A model generated the notes under the pieces. It was not told the origin of the DNA and searched no databases. It saw only the letters and a list, made by a program, of their open reading frames with translations. Positions 29,301 through 37,982 of a DNA stretch of 64,000 nucleotides are shown here, piece by piece (the stretch's first letter is position 1; every line of letters starts with the position of its first letter). Made by a program: the position numbers and the translations under genes. This DNA comes from Candidatus Thorarchaeota archaeon (lineage in GTDB: Archaea > Asgardarchaeota > Thorarchaeia > Thorarchaeales > Thorarchaeaceae): positions 1 through 64,000 of the forward strand of contig SDNP01000012.1 in assembly GCA_004524445.1 (NCBI GenBank), written 5' to 3'.

Positions 29301-32300
29301 ATCCTCTGGATCCAGATAGCGATGATGATGGAATAAACGATGCTGACGATGACCAGGACCATGACGGGCTCAGCAACATTGACGAGATTCGCGTGTATAA
29401 CACATCACCAATACTCTGGGATACTGACGGGGACATGCTTAGCGACGGACTTGAGATTGAAGTCGGTCTCGATCCCCTGAATAATGATACGGATGGAGAT
29501 GGACTTCTGGACGGCTATCACGACCTCAATGGCAACGGTAGATGGGATCCCGGAGAGCCTGGCGAAGACATCAATGCAAATGGAGTTGTTGACCCTGGCG
29601 AAACAGACCCCAATAATCCGGACAGTGACGGAGATGGACTTCTCGACGGAGAAGAGATCAATCTGGGAACTGATCCGCTAGACCCTGATACTGATGAAGA
29701 CGGACTCACCGATGGGGAAGAAGTTCACGAATACGGTACCAATCCGTTACTATCGGACTCAGATGGCGACGGTCTGGATGACTACATAGAAGTAGTAATC
29801 ACAGGGACTGACCCTAATGATCCCACCACATATGGCTCAATCAATGACTATGATTATGATTCTGATGGCGATGGTATCTCGAATGGCGATGAGATCTACG
29901 TCTATGGCACATCTCCAGGAGATGCTGATTCGGACAACGATAACCTAGATGACTGGGCTGAGATTTTCGTGCATGGCTCAGACCCAAATAATCCCGATTC
30001 TGACGGTGATGGGTTGAACGATGGGGAAGAAGTTGAATTTGGAACAGATCCCTTGAAACAAGATACTGATGGAGACGGGCTTGACGACTATGTCGAGATT
30101 ATGGTGCTTGGGCTTAATGCCACACGTGTGGATACTTTCTACAACGGCACCTCTGACTATGATCTTGACATGGATGGCGACGGGCTTAGCAATGGGCTTG
30201 AGATTTATGGATACGGAACAGACCCGATGAAGGCGGACACTGATGGTGACGGGCTTAGTGACGGGTTTGAGGTATATGTAGCTGGAAGCTCGCCAACTGA
30301 CAAAGACACTGACGACGATGGTATCAGCGACTACGACGAGTACTATGTCTATGGTACAAATCCCAGAAGGGTGGATACAGATGGAGATGGCATCAGCGAC
30401 TATGACGAGGTATATTTCTATCTCACGGACCCGACACATTGGGATTCCGATGGAGATGGACTCTCTGACTATGATGAAGTGTTTGAGTATGAAACAGATC
30501 CCAACTCCGCTGATACAGATGGTGATGGAATCTCAGACAAGAAGGAGCTGGAACTGGGGACTGACCCAAATCTCGCAGACACCGATGGAGACGGACTTAC
30601 CGACTATGAAGAATGGAAGATATACGGAACTGACCCGCTGGAAGCTGATTCCGATGGAGATGGACTAAACGACAAGGAAGAGATAGAACTAGGAACCGAC
30701 CCAAACAATGCTGACTCTGATTTTGACTCGTTAAGCGATGGAGATGAAGTCAACCTTTACGGAACAAACCCTCTGGATGCTGATACGGATGGAGACAATC
30801 TGGCAGATGCAGACGAGATATGGAACAGCCACACGGACCCAACTAATCCTGACACTGATGGAGACGGGATTACTGATGACCTTGAAGACATAGACGGTGA
30901 TGGAATAAACAACTTTGACGAGATATACCTCTACGGAACCAACTGCACCCTCATCGATACCGATGGGGACGGATTGTCGGACTATTACGAGATCTTCGTG
31001 AGTGGAACTTCTCCAGTCAATGCTGATACGGACGGGGATGGCATTCCAGACTGGGAGGAGCTCTTCTACTACTTCAGCGATCCGCTCAGAGTGGATTCAG
31101 ACGGGGACGGACTCACAGACTACGAAGAGGCCTTTGTCTACTACACTGCACTCAACAGCACCGATACCGACGGCGATGGGCTCAGTGACTACGATGAAAT
31201 CAAGGTCTTCGAAACCGACCCGTTGAACCCGGACACGGACGGAGACGGACTCACAGATTACGAGGAGCTGAATACCTACAACACCGATCCTCTGAGGGCA
31301 GACACGGACGGAGACGGGCTGACCGACGCACAGGAAGTCGCCATCGGGACGAACCCCCGACTGCAAGACACCGATGGAGATGGACTCACCGATTTTGAAG
31401 AGAATAACGTGACTCTGACTGACCCCCTCAAATTCAGCACTCAGGACAACGGAGTTTCGGATGCAGACTGGGATATGGACAATGATATGCTTACTAACAT
31501 ACATGAGCTGAGACTGACCAAGACTGACCCCCGAAACAATGACACGAATGGCAATGGCATCATAGATGGTTTAGACGACGAAGACAGAGACCTGTTGACC
31601 AACTATGAGGAATGTGTCTTAACGGAGACCGATCCCCGAAACAAGGATACAAATGGAAACGGAATCAGCGACTACAACGATGATGAAGACGGAGATGGCC
31701 TTAGCAACGGAGATGAAATCAACATCTATAGTACGGATCCATTATTGAAAGACACAGATGGGGATGCGGTAAATGACTATGATGAAGTCATGGAATACCA
31801 TACCGACCCCTTAAACGCCGACTCTGACGGCGACGGACTGGACGACGGAGTTGAGATTTTCGACTATGGTACGAACGCTCTCTCCAATGACACGGACTCC
31901 GATCTGCTGTCGGACTACGAGGAGATCTTCCTGACCGACACCGACCCAACCACAAACATGACTTACCCGGGAATACTCGACTCGGAATACGACTCTGATG
32001 GCGACGGGCTCTCCAACTTAGATGAGCTGCGAGTCTATGGCACCAATCCCCTCGACCCAGACTCTGATAACGACGATCTGCTTGATGGCCATGAGGTTGA
32101 GATTGGGACCTCTCCAACAGACCCAGACTCCGACTCTGATGGTCTCCTAGATGGTCACGAAGTCCTCGTTCTGGGAACCGACCCGCTCGATCCCGATAGC
32201 GATGGAGATGGAGTGACGGATTACGATGAAGTCATGGTCTACATGACCAACCCCACCTCAGCAGATACAGACGGAGATTGGCTGACAGACTATGATGAAA

Positions 32301-33106
32301 TCTTCATATACGAAACCGACCCGCTCGATCCCGATAGCGATGGAGACGGAGTGACGGATTACGATGAAGTCATCACCCACGGAACCGATCCGTTCTCAGC
32401 TGACACTGACGGCGATGGGTTAGATGACTATTTCGAGATTATGAACATTGGTTTATTTGGATTATCGCCAACAAATAACGATACAGATTCTGATGGTCTT
32501 GATGATTATGAAGAAGTAATGATTTACCACACCCGTGCCGATAATCCGGACACGGATGGCGATGGATTGACCGACTATGAGGAGGTCGTCATCTATGGAA
32601 CCGACCCCCTTGACCCTGATACGGATGGAGATGGCTTCATCGACTCACAGGATTTTGACCCCAAAATCCATTGGATAGTACCTATCGCATTGCTGCTACT
32701 GATAGTAGGGGTCATTGGTGCGGTATTCCGGAAGATTCGCGAAGAGCAGGAGACAAAGCGCCCCATTACACGCGCGGAACCAGCAAGTCCCGGACTGGAG
32801 CCAGGTATGGACGTTGAAGTTGATTATAAGATTCGAGAGGGAAGAGTGGTCTTTGGTGTAGCCATACGGAATGGCTCTGAACATCTGATGCGCAATGTGC
32901 AGGTGATTCTGGGTGTTCCAGACCTCACAGACACCATAAAGAGCAAGCATGTGGGCACAGTTGATGCGGGAGGCTTCAATGTAGTAGAGGTGGAATTTGA
33001 GCTGCAGCCGGGTGCGGAGGGAGAGCTAGTTGGCATGGTTGAGTACGACACCGAAGATGGAGAGCACAGAGTGGTGAATCTCAGACCGGTACGGATTGTT
33101 GCCTGA
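26351..33106 (+). CDS. Giant membrane-anchored thrombospondin type 3 repeat stalk protein
   Basis: 2251 residues. A signal peptide (MKAYQIALAVVLFCVIVG) is followed by a beta-propeller of FG-GAP/VCBS-like repeats at about 45-395 (GNFDGDANAEV, DLDGDGIHEV, DIDLDGKEEV), which bind calcium through DxDxDG loops. Then comes an array of thrombospondin type 3-like repeats at about 400-2100, roughly 70 units of 20-25 residues with consensus DTDGDGLTDYEE followed by YGTDPL. Every unit has the Asp pattern for calcium. One membrane helix (WIVPIALLLLIVGVIGAVF, about 2107-2127) precedes a cytoplasmic domain of about 120 residues that looks like a CARDB-type beta-sandwich. The protein should form a rigid calcium-stiffened stalk with the propeller as tip. 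Confidence 0.93.
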   Translation: MKAYQIALAVVLFCVIVGLQSTAVNPTTQGEVFSIQHPPMQLSQLTPYETALVWSNTTDGTIVDIVVGNFDGDANAEVTIVTQNGTLFILDSDGTEIVQLTLNGVPRSLDVLTADGDAIDEIVIGTSDGIVILSANGTVVANVTLSSSVEVVASADLDGDGIHEVIAGSSSGRVYAYAVNSSQLWNYTSSGAITVLHTGDIDLDGKEEVLSGSSLGAVAMLNESGGLVFSKTASSAIQVAALADTTGTAELEVLYGDASGNIREFWRNGTLRMSLTLQDAISSLEVGDLLSGGVREIAVGTTGSELRVYNSSYHLQWNKTLANTVSAILFSDVGGLPSDQLLAGVDGGSIQIFNATGRSISQTDITGFSGVLDDGDLDNNGRMEFIVGTDTAEVAAYGKDHDKDGLADARETLIEGTDPSKADTDGDRLSDGEEVLEYGTDPLNPDSDGDGLNDFAEVITYGTDPNSPDSDGDGLTDWQEVYLGTDPNLADTDGDGLTDYEENNVTKTSPTMADSNGNGINDAQDDNDGDGLTNIQEVRITLTDPNDVDTNNNGISDYYDDEDGDGLANWKEIELGTGVHNPDSDGDGLLDGEEVKTYKTDPLDEDTDGDGLTDYEEVKIVGSDPTKSDTDGDGLNDYEEYVTYGTNVTNSDTDGDGLTDYEEIRVYSTDPLVADSDGDNISDGDEVLIYETDPNSEDTDLDQLSDYDEIFIYNTDPLSSDTDSDGLDDYAEVMVWGTDPNSADTDDDGILDKDEIDFYPTFNATNAYTFNDTINDYEWDTDGDGLWNGHEFYLTRTNPNRTDSDLDGIPDDQEDLDLDGLTNYEELYIYGTHPRRPDTDGDGVKDGDEVLILGTDPLDTDSNDNGVSDYDEDFDGDGLSNGIELYITNTDPLNAYTHGPSEPRDDMYDSDGDGLPNWFGVEMTGTDPLYDDSNDNGILDGDEDPDGDGLSNYEEYLAGTDPLNEDTDSDGLTDYEEVMLTLTDPLDPDSDDDGINDADDDQDHDGLSNIDEIRVYNTSPILWDTDGDMLSDGLEIEVGLDPLNNDTDGDGLLDGYHDLNGNGRWDPGEPGEDINANGVVDPGETDPNNPDSDGDGLLDGEEINLGTDPLDPDTDEDGLTDGEEVHEYGTNPLLSDSDGDGLDDYIEVVITGTDPNDPTTYGSINDYDYDSDGDGISNGDEIYVYGTSPGDADSDNDNLDDWAEIFVHGSDPNNPDSDGDGLNDGEEVEFGTDPLKQDTDGDGLDDYVEIMVLGLNATRVDTFYNGTSDYDLDMDGDGLSNGLEIYGYGTDPMKADTDGDGLSDGFEVYVAGSSPTDKDTDDDGISDYDEYYVYGTNPRRVDTDGDGISDYDEVYFYLTDPTHWDSDGDGLSDYDEVFEYETDPNSADTDGDGISDKKELELGTDPNLADTDGDGLTDYEEWKIYGTDPLEADSDGDGLNDKEEIELGTDPNNADSDFDSLSDGDEVNLYGTNPLDADTDGDNLADADEIWNSHTDPTNPDTDGDGITDDLEDIDGDGINNFDEIYLYGTNCTLIDTDGDGLSDYYEIFVSGTSPVNADTDGDGIPDWEELFYYFSDPLRVDSDGDGLTDYEEAFVYYTALNSTDTDGDGLSDYDEIKVFETDPLNPDTDGDGLTDYEELNTYNTDPLRADTDGDGLTDAQEVAIGTNPRLQDTDGDGLTDFEENNVTLTDPLKFSTQDNGVSDADWDMDNDMLTNIHELRLTKTDPRNNDTNGNGIIDGLDDEDRDLLTNYEECVLTETDPRNKDTNGNGISDYNDDEDGDGLSNGDEINIYSTDPLLKDTDGDAVNDYDEVMEYHTDPLNADSDGDGLDDGVEIFDYGTNALSNDTDSDLLSDYEEIFLTDTDPTTNMTYPGILDSEYDSDGDGLSNLDELRVYGTNPLDPDSDNDDLLDGHEVEIGTSPTDPDSDSDGLLDGHEVLVLGTDPLDPDSDGDGVTDYDEVMVYMTNPTSADTDGDWLTDYDEIFIYETDPLDPDSDGDGVTDYDEVITHGTDPFSADTDGDGLDDYFEIMNIGLFGLSPTNNDTDSDGLDDYEEVMIYHTRADNPDTDGDGLTDYEEVVIYGTDPLDPDTDGDGFIDSQDFDPKIHWIVPIALLLLIVGVIGAVFRKIREEQETKRPITRAEPASPGLEPGMDVEVDYKIREGRVVFGVAIRNGSEHLMRNVQVILGVPDLTDTIKSKHVGTVDAGGFNVVEVEFELQPGAEGELVGMVEYDTEDGEHRVVNLRPVRIVA
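27548..32660 (+). repeat. Tandem DNA array encoding thrombospondin type 3-like repeats
   Basis: About 5.1 kb of degenerate tandem units of roughly 60-75 bases built on the codons for DTDGDGLTDYEE and YGTDPL. Most units have diverged at DNA level through synonymous changes, but two 60-base blocks at 32176-32235 and 32314-32373 differ at a single base, 138 bases apart, showing a recent duplication or gene conversion. Confidence 0.9.
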
Positions 33107-33176
33107 AGACCAGCTAACTCGACATCCTTCGAAAAAGCATGGAAACTGCATTATATTTGACTATCTTTTTCGTAAA

Positions 33177-33223
33177 GCGGATAATCAAAAGGTATAATAC
33201 TGATTTCTAGTAAATTTATCCGC
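33177..33223 (+). promoter_or_regulatory. TATA box flanked by inverted repeat, upstream of TPR gene
   Basis: GCGGATAA at 33177-33184 and its exact complement TTATCCGC at 33216-33223 flank a TATA-like GGTATAATA at 33191-33199. Transcription would begin near 33220 and the TPR gene starts at 33279. An 8-bp inverted repeat round a TATA box could be an operator; chance cannot be excluded. Confidence 0.4.
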
Positions 33224-33278
33224 GAATCCGTTTGTCAACCATCGGGATTGTAGGGCAACCAAAGGAAATGTTCGCGGG

Positions 33279-34562
33279 ATGAATCGGGAAGAAATGCTGA
33301 GCTCAATCATGAACATCCTAAGCGGGATGAAAATCGATTCAGAGGTTGAGCCAGAGAGAATACGACCGCCTCTAGTACATTCTAGAAAACGACGGGATCT
33401 GAAGACGCTGGAGGATGAGCTCCGTTTGACCATGGATGAGCTCGAACAGACGTCGTCTCTGGGTATCCTCCTCGGCCGATTGGCGAACCTACATCTTCAG
33501 GAGGGGGACTTCTCCTCAGCAATCCTGCTTTATGAACGGGGACTACGAATCGAACCAAAACAACCCGAAGCGTGGACAAATCTAGGCTTGGCAAAGATAC
33601 TCTCAAACAACTCAGATACTGCAATTGGCTGTCTTGATACTGCCCTTGAGCTGGATTCGACTAATTCGAGAGCGATCTGTTTCAAGGGCCTTGCCCATCT
33701 GAAACAAGGTTCTGTTGCTGAGGCTAAGAGAGTCTTCAGCGACATTGTAGACTATCAACCCAAATGCGAACGCGCACTGATTGGTCTGGGTCTGTGCCAC
33801 AAGAAGAAAGGCGAACTGGATAAAGCAATCTCATGGTTCATGAAGGCCGACATGGAAAATAGTGGGAGTCTTGCAGCAGAATTGGAGTTGGGGAAGTTAT
33901 ACTTGGAACAGAAGCAATACAGGAAAGCTGAGGAGGCATTTCACGAGGCTGTGAAAATCGATGGGGGCAACCCAACAGCAATTGTGGGGCTGGGCGACGC
34001 CCAATTTGGGAAACAAAAATACAACGAGGCATTATACTTCTACAACAAGGCACTGACAGCAGTAAAGGGAGACCCCGAGCTCTGGGTCAAGAAAGGCAAC
34101 GCTCACAAGATGAATCGTTCGTATGAAGAAGCTGCTGAGGCATATCAAAAGGCAATACAGGCAAATCGTGAATATATCCCGGCGTGGATAAAAGCCGCAC
34201 AGGTTTATGTTTTGATGAAGGATGCAGATACCGCCCTGGAGTTCTTTAAGACAGCAATATCGCTTGCCCCAGAGAACGCGGATGTCGTCCATCAACGGGG
34301 ACTCGTGAATCTCTCAATCGGGAATCTGAATGCGGCATTGGCAGACTTCGACAAAGCTTTTTCGGTCGATGCGAGTAATCCGGAACATCTATACTACAGA
34401 GCTGGCATCTTGGAGAAACTTGAAAGGTATGATGAAGCACTGAGAACATGGCAAATTGCCAGAGATCTGTATGAAGATATCGAGAATACCACTCGAGAAG
34501 CAGAATGCAATGCAAAGATGAAACGTCTGAAGCGTCTCCATGATTTAGAGGAGTACGAGTGA
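33279..34562 (+). CDS. Tetratricopeptide repeat protein
   Basis: A 427-residue soluble protein made of about ten consecutive TPR units from residue 55 to the end. The W/G/Y/A/P pattern is clear in PEAWTNLGLAKI, ERALIGLGLCHKKKGELDKAI, AAELELGKLYLEQKQYRKAEEAF, NPTAIVGLGDAQFGKQKYNEAL, PELWVKKGNAHKMNRSYEEAA and so on. TPR superhelices bind other proteins. The N-terminal 50 residues are charged and contain a possible helix (NREEMLSSIMNILSGMKI). No signal peptide or membrane helix is present. It sits 172 bases after the giant stalk gene on the same strand, with its own likely TATA box, so it may or may not belong to that system. The partner is unknown. Confidence 0.92.
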   Translation: MNREEMLSSIMNILSGMKIDSEVEPERIRPPLVHSRKRRDLKTLEDELRLTMDELEQTSSLGILLGRLANLHLQEGDFSSAILLYERGLRIEPKQPEAWTNLGLAKILSNNSDTAIGCLDTALELDSTNSRAICFKGLAHLKQGSVAEAKRVFSDIVDYQPKCERALIGLGLCHKKKGELDKAISWFMKADMENSGSLAAELELGKLYLEQKQYRKAEEAFHEAVKIDGGNPTAIVGLGDAQFGKQKYNEALYFYNKALTAVKGDPELWVKKGNAHKMNRSYEEAAEAYQKAIQANREYIPAWIKAAQVYVLMKDADTALEFFKTAISLAPENADVVHQRGLVNLSIGNLNAALADFDKAFSVDASNPEHLYYRAGILEKLERYDEALRTWQIARDLYEDIENTTREAECNAKMKRLKRLHDLEEYE

Positions 34563-34574
34563 GCGAGTATTATT

Positions 34575-37500
34575 CTACTTGAAGATAAGAGCAGACAGAT
34601 TCTTCAACGTCTTTACTTCATCACAGCTACTTGAGAGGACAATATACCCTTGTAGACTCGTACTCTCACCTGGATACAATTCTCGTTCATCAGAGAGATC
34701 GAACATCTGAGCTTTATCACTAAGTGTGGCAAAGGACAAGGTCTCTCTGTGCTTCGCAGTGGAGATCAGGCCAATAGGCTGGGGGGAGTTTGGAATGCAA
34801 ATCCATCCTTCTTGAGCTGAAGACTGAACTGACAGATGTTGACCGGTGGGCTCTATTAGCTGCTCTTTGCCATTGAAGGTTGTGAGGACATTGGATAACG
34901 GCATTCCATTCTGCTTTAGCGCACCACGGAAGCCAAAAGTGAAACGTGCCCATTTTTTGCTTTTATTTTCCGCTTTGACAGAGAAATGTAGCAGAGGTGT
35001 TCCCGGGAGGACAAGATACCGAAGTCGCCAGACGAAATCTTTGAGCCCCGGGCAATGTTTTAGGCTTGAAGTCATCTCATAACCAGTCCATGGGGATAAT
35101 TCTATCTGCGTCGCTTTCCAGGATTCCTTCGGAAGAGCTGATTCCCAGTCCCATATACCTTCAGCTTGAATAATGGGAGAGATTCCGGAGTGGAAACGGG
35201 CCCACCAGACAAAGGGCTTTGCCTTCGGGAAAGTATCATAGAGGACACTTTCTTCACTTCCTTTGGATATGCGAAGAAGTCCGCCGCAGTAGTCAGGAGA
35301 CACAGCAATGCTTAATGGTTTGGTCAGCAATTGGTGGAGTTTCTTGCCTTGCGCTTGACCAATTTCAACATCCACTCCCTGAGGAGAATCGTACGCGATT
35401 GCAGCAAATGGAATCCTAGCAATTCGATTCTGAAAGCGGAGAGTAATCTCGCCACCTTCTCGTAGCCAAGAAGCATCGGAAGAGGCGTGGAGCCTGAGTA
35501 GTACCCGGTAGGGCGAGTTAATTCCCAGTGAATCAGAGCGGAATTCGAATGTATCCTGATTATCCAAAGTTATGCCGTTGGGAAAATCCATTCTCCCTTG
35601 TACTGCCACAGGAGTTTCATTAATTACCCGAATTTCAAATTCGATATCATTGACATTGTTCCGCCTCAGGAGAAGGGAGGATTCTGAGTGAAGCCCCCTT
35701 ACATTGCCGGGAGAAATGAAACCAACCTGCAAATCAGATTGAATTTCTTGCGGGTGGCCTGGCATCCTTCTGTTATTGAGGTTAGCCGATAGGTTCCTAA
35801 TTTTAATCCATTCTCCATCTCCAATATAGAATCTAAGGAGTCGCTTCTCAATGGTTTCGCTCGGAGCTATGTTAGGCAATCCGTACTCAAAATACGGTAA
35901 TCCGCGTCGTCGAAGCCTAATCTCTCTCAGGTCTTCTCCTATGTCCCAAAGATAGCCAAGCAACACCTTATCATCATACATCGAAACTGCAGCCCATTGT
36001 TCATGGTATTCTTTGGGTTTTCTAGGTAGTTGCTCATTTCCACTCCATTCAGCAGAAGAGAGATGGTATATCTTACCCCTAAGGGGAACGTAAAGTTTCT
36101 GACCATTGAAATCCGCCCAACCCGCGATTCTTACGCCCAAATTATCTAGAACTTCTTGACCGTTGTTAGTCATCTCGATAGAGGTTTCCAAGTACTCCTG
36201 TCCAGGAAACACCTTGAAGCAAATGTCAAGTTTGCATCCCGGGGTTTCAGTTGACTCTCCCTGAAGGCGAACTTCAGCGTAATCATTGGTGTTGTGAATT
36301 TGTATGTCAAACCTCTTTCGGTCCCATTCAGAACCACCACTCGGAAATGGATAACCCAATGCCGGCAAGAAACCCCAAAGGGAAAGTGTCCGATTAGTCT
36401 GTTTGTGCCAAATTTTGCGCAATGCCATAGGTGGCTGGTCATTAATTCCTATTCTGAAGCTGAAGGTCTCCAATATTAGAAGCCCATGTGGACTTCTGTA
36501 GGCAACAGCCCCGCTTGGGCTAATAGTTGGAATTGGGATTCGCTGCCGGCTTAGCCAGGATTCTTGGCCACTCTGCTCTACTTTCAGATCTAACTCTAAC
36601 ACGCTGACATCGGATTCATCTGAATCTGGTGCATTTAATTCTATGAGAATCTCTGTGCTTTCACCAGCTTCCAAATAGAACCGTTCTCTTGTGGGATCTA
36701 TAATGGTGTCTTCACTTGGAATAATCTCTGCAGTACCACTGAGTTGGAGCTCAGCATTGCTGGACAATATTACACCTATCTGTTTCTTCTCACCTGGTGA
36801 AAGGGCGAGAAAAGGAGGATTTGTGGTCACGCTAATTAACTCGGTGGGAATCAGACCACTGTAGAGCAAGATTTTTTCTCCACCGAATTCGAGAGCAAAC
36901 TCGGCCTGCGTTCTTACTTTAATGTCCGGGTCCTTATCTCGATCCAATGGCTCAGCGGCTTTATCGATGGAGAAGAAACCAGGTAACTCGACCGTTTCAT
37001 TTGGGTTCAATATCCCTGTATCCTCATCTTTCAGCTTGATGTGAAAATAGTCGGAGGAGGAAATAGTAAGCTGATATGGCAGTGGTCCTTCAGTGCCATT
37101 CTTGAGCCTAATCGAGAATGGAACTTCACCGTATCCGATGTATCCAATGTGCCTCTTGGGTTTGATTTCAGCCGCTATAGTTTGACCATCGAGAGTCCGA
37201 GAGAAACCGCACATGCCCTTTGCCTCGCGGTCAATTACCACATCAAGTGTATCGCCATTACCTGCAAAATGATACTTGAACACCCCAATGCTGTCCTCCT
37301 GAACAGTGTCGGGTTCCTGCGTGATATCACGCTCAAGAGAGTTATACCAGTTATGGCGCTTGAAGAATTCCGAGAAAATCTCTGCATTCAGGATTCCTGG
37401 AATATGTGATTCCATGAGGACGCTGGTTTCTGGAACCCAGTTGTACCCAACGCGTTTGTAAAGCGGCACAGCTTTCAGATTCCCACCCCACGTATGCAAG

Positions 37501-37874
37501 TCCACGCGGCGCTTGCCTGCTCTTGCAGAGGTTTCTGCCGCTTCGATTAGCATAGCCTTTCCAAAGCCACGTTTCTGAAATTCTGGATTTACTCCGAGGA
37601 GACCTACATATGATGCTTCAGGATCTAATTCGCTTTGGCACACGTTACAGTGTCCCACAATTTTGCCGTCAACTTCTGCAATCAGCACGCGAATATCTTC
37701 TTTCTTCTGAAGATTGTCAAGAACCCTTTCTGTTGTGATTGGTGTGCCACCCGTGAAGCCTCCGGGCCATGAGTCACTATCATCAAAGCTATTGAAGCAC
37801 TCCGCCAGCAGTTTGGCATCTTCTCTGGTCTTTGCGATATCTCGCACGGTGCCTTCTGACAGCTTATTGGACAT
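34575..37874 (-). CDS. GNAT acetyltransferase fused to large beta-sandwich region
   Basis: A 1099-residue fusion. Residues 5-155 are a GNAT domain with motif A at GLLGVNPEFQKRGFGKAML and the end motif AVPLYKRVGYNWVPE. The remaining 900 or so residues are almost entirely beta-rich: a segment with two Ig-like domains (PEKKQIGVILSS-type strands, LNPNETVELPGFFSI), then a region resembling galactose-mutarotase-like folds (SFRIGINDQPPMALRKIWHKQ, LQGESTETPGCKLDICFKVFPGQEYLETSIEMTNNG). I see no catalytic residues of a known hydrolase there. There is no signal peptide, so it is cytoplasmic. GGAGG lies 8 bases before the ATG at 37874. Possibly it modifies sugars or amines bound by the C-terminal part; this is inference. 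Confidence 0.85.
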   Translation of the reverse strand: MSNKLSEGTVRDIAKTREDAKLLAECFNSFDDSDSWPGGFTGGTPITTERVLDNLQKKEDIRVLIAEVDGKIVGHCNVCQSELDPEASYVGLLGVNPEFQKRGFGKAMLIEAAETSARAGKRRVDLHTWGGNLKAVPLYKRVGYNWVPETSVLMESHIPGILNAEIFSEFFKRHNWYNSLERDITQEPDTVQEDSIGVFKYHFAGNGDTLDVVIDREAKGMCGFSRTLDGQTIAAEIKPKRHIGYIGYGEVPFSIRLKNGTEGPLPYQLTISSSDYFHIKLKDEDTGILNPNETVELPGFFSIDKAAEPLDRDKDPDIKVRTQAEFALEFGGEKILLYSGLIPTELISVTTNPPFLALSPGEKKQIGVILSSNAELQLSGTAEIIPSEDTIIDPTRERFYLEAGESTEILIELNAPDSDESDVSVLELDLKVEQSGQESWLSRQRIPIPTISPSGAVAYRSPHGLLILETFSFRIGINDQPPMALRKIWHKQTNRTLSLWGFLPALGYPFPSGGSEWDRKRFDIQIHNTNDYAEVRLQGESTETPGCKLDICFKVFPGQEYLETSIEMTNNGQEVLDNLGVRIAGWADFNGQKLYVPLRGKIYHLSSAEWSGNEQLPRKPKEYHEQWAAVSMYDDKVLLGYLWDIGEDLREIRLRRRGLPYFEYGLPNIAPSETIEKRLLRFYIGDGEWIKIRNLSANLNNRRMPGHPQEIQSDLQVGFISPGNVRGLHSESSLLLRRNNVNDIEFEIRVINETPVAVQGRMDFPNGITLDNQDTFEFRSDSLGINSPYRVLLRLHASSDASWLREGGEITLRFQNRIARIPFAAIAYDSPQGVDVEIGQAQGKKLHQLLTKPLSIAVSPDYCGGLLRISKGSEESVLYDTFPKAKPFVWWARFHSGISPIIQAEGIWDWESALPKESWKATQIELSPWTGYEMTSSLKHCPGLKDFVWRLRYLVLPGTPLLHFSVKAENKSKKWARFTFGFRGALKQNGMPLSNVLTTFNGKEQLIEPTGQHLSVQSSAQEGWICIPNSPQPIGLISTAKHRETLSFATLSDKAQMFDLSDERELYPGESTSLQGYIVLSSSCDEVKTLKNLSALIFK

Positions 37875-37982
37875 CTTGATAGCCTCCACTAGAATTAAGG
37901 GAAACATCTATCCCCGATGGCAAATGATTAAGAGTTTTTTGAACTCCGCCAATAGCTTCGAGGGATTCCATACCACTTAGGA

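Noticed and set aside
29978..30439. Minus-strand frame of 153 codons inside the repeat array
   Set aside because: Mirror of the tandem Asp-rich codons, giving Val/Ile-rich repeats; no independent evidence.
27548..32660. CRISPR-like or satellite interpretation of the tandem array
   Set aside because: The units are in frame, variable and encode calcium loops; no constant repeat with unique spacers.
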